A stretch of 5,479 nucleotides of DNA from an uncultured Oscillospiraceae bacterium (GTDB lineage: Bacteria; Bacillota; Clostridia; Oscillospirales; Oscillospiraceae): positions 1 to 5,479 of the forward strand of contig CAJUPU010000054.1 in NCBI GenBank assembly GCA_910588495.1, read 5' to 3'. The notes below the pieces were generated by a model that saw only the letters and a program-made list of their open reading frames with translations, did no database searches and was not told where the DNA came from. The position numbers and the translations under genes are program-made. This document shows positions 5,070 to 5,479 of the stretch, piece by piece (the first letter of the stretch is position 1; each line of letters opens with the position of its first letter).

Positions 5070-5479
5070 GTGAAACGCGGTGTTGGGGCCTTTGTGCGCG
5101 TTTGTACGGTGGAGCGGCTTTCATCCAGAAATCTGAGGTGGCAGAGCAGACATGGACGCGGGGAGGCTGGGACGGTTCACCCGGCCTCCACACGGTGCTT
5201 TTGCCCTCTGTTCAGCGGATTTTCTGAGGCGGTTGTGTTCGGCAAAACGCCCAAGGCAAAGGGCAGTCCAGAGGTCAGATTTAAGGGCGAAGGACAAAAG
5301 CGGGATAAACTGGACCCACATCTGCCCGCAGTGCGGACAGGCGCGATGTGCACGGAAAAGTGCCGAGGGTGCAACGGGGTAAGGGCAACGCAGAAACGCT
5401 CCGATGGGGTGGAAGCCCACCCTTTTGGGTGGGGCAAGCATCGCGTCCGGCTATACGCCGTCCGCACTCGCCGGGGCGC
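5070..5479 (+). CDS. Possible partial ORF from GTG, running off the right edge; doubtful
   Basis: The frame starting at the GTG at 5070 stays open to the end of the window (over 130 codons), and the same frame has no stop back to 4860. It begins VKRGVGAFVRVCTVERLSS and is rich in Arg, Gly and Cys (for example CTEKCRGC). AGGGA lies immediately before the GTG, too close for normal spacing. No domain is recognised, and it spans the alternative hairpins near 5407-5433. High GC alone could keep the frame open. It is listed because it is the longest stop-free plus-strand frame in this region. Confidence 0.13.
   Translation, partial: MKRGVGAFVRVCTVERLSSRNLRWQSRHGRGEAGTVHPASTRCFCPLFSGFSEAVVFGKTPKAKGSPEVRFKGEGQKRDKLDPHLPAVRTGAMCTEKCRGCNGVRATQKRSDGVEAHPFGWGKHRVRLYAVRTRRG
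5131..5141. repeat. 11-bp direct repeat ATCTGAGGTGG, copy 2
   Basis: Identical to 4961-4971. Unlike the first copy, it is not followed by the GGAGG hairpin, and the flanking bases differ, so the repeat is limited to 11 bp. It lies 10 bases before the ATG at 5152. Confidence 0.5.
5407..5433 (+). repeat. Overlapping alternative hairpins (GGGTGG / CCCACCC / GGGTGGG)
   Basis: The central strand CCCACCC (5416-5422) can pair leftwards with GGGTGG (5407-5412, AAGC loop, 6 bp) or rightwards with GGGTGGG (5427-5433, TTTT loop, 7 bp), but not both. An outer pair, CGATG (5402-5406) with CATCG (5439-5443), can close the rightward form. This resembles a two-state RNA switch or a hairpin array at a nicking site. 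There is no downstream T tract, so neither state is a classical terminator. Confidence 0.45.

Larger units (their letters stand above)
4679..5479. other. About 800 bp structured region without a convincing long gene
   Basis: Several frames stay open here on both strands, but the translations are Arg/Pro/Cys-rich with no recognisable domain, and stop-poor GC-rich DNA makes such frames expected. An ATG frame at 4729-5073 (114 codons, GGAG 7 bases upstream) and one at 5152-5382 (76 codons, containing CPQCGQ) are the best plus-strand candidates; neither resembles a known family. The region holds several perfect short hairpins, an 11-bp direct repeat and two very short ORFs with good ribosome binding sites. 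The stretch 4775-4935 is visibly more AT-rich than its surroundings. This looks more like a regulatory, leader-RNA or transfer-origin region of a mobile element than protein-coding sequence. The gene it serves may lie beyond the right edge. Confidence 0.4.

Noticed and set aside
4843..5193. 116-codon minus-strand ORF in the gene-free region
   Set aside because: It overlaps the hairpins, has an unconvincing Arg/Pro/Cys-rich composition, no ribosome binding site was recognised, and there is no known domain.

Overview
The window looks like part of a GC-rich Clostridia (Oscillospiraceae-like gut Firmicute) genome. This is inferred from the strong GC bias in codons, the AGGAGG-type ribosome binding sites, and a Bacillota-type BceRS-BceAB antimicrobial-peptide sensing and export module. 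No species can be named from sequence alone.

Layout. Positions 11-56 hold the 3' half of an initiator tRNA-fMet gene (minus strand), from the anticodon loop to the encoded CCA. The 5' half is absent and is replaced by unrelated DNA. This is the pattern left where a tyrosine-recombinase element integrates into a tRNA gene and displaces its 3' end. If so, the DNA to the right is the cargo end of an integrative element, and chromosome begins left of position 11. A good rho-independent terminator on the plus strand (55-87) abuts this junction.

Positions 197-4623 carry four minus-strand genes, transcribed from right to left: an OmpR-family response regulator, a short BceS-type sensor kinase, an ABC ATPase and a 643-residue BceB-type permease with a large extracellular domain. 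Regulator and kinase overlap by 4 bp (ATGA). ATPase and permease overlap by 14 bp, with a GTG start for the permease. A 77-bp gap separates the two pairs. The 3' end of the kinase gene carries an inverted repeat, CCTTACA-N4-TGTAAGG, matching the 7-4-7 operator architecture known for BceR-like regulators. The likely logic is that the transporter itself senses a cell-wall-active peptide and activates the kinase. The phosphorylated regulator then binds this site and induces the ATPase and permease genes. The regulator-kinase pair is expressed from its own promoter (-35 TAGACA, -10 TAAGAT), which lacks the operator.

Positions 4679-5479 contain no convincing long gene. They are rich in secondary structure: a six-codon ORF with a strong ribosome binding site, a hairpin that buries the start codon of a 45-codon ORF, two further hairpins, an 11-bp direct repeat, and near the right edge three strands that can form either of two mutually exclusive hairpins. 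This may be a control or transfer-origin region of the proposed element. No integrase, relaxase or conjugation gene is visible, so the element's type remains inference.
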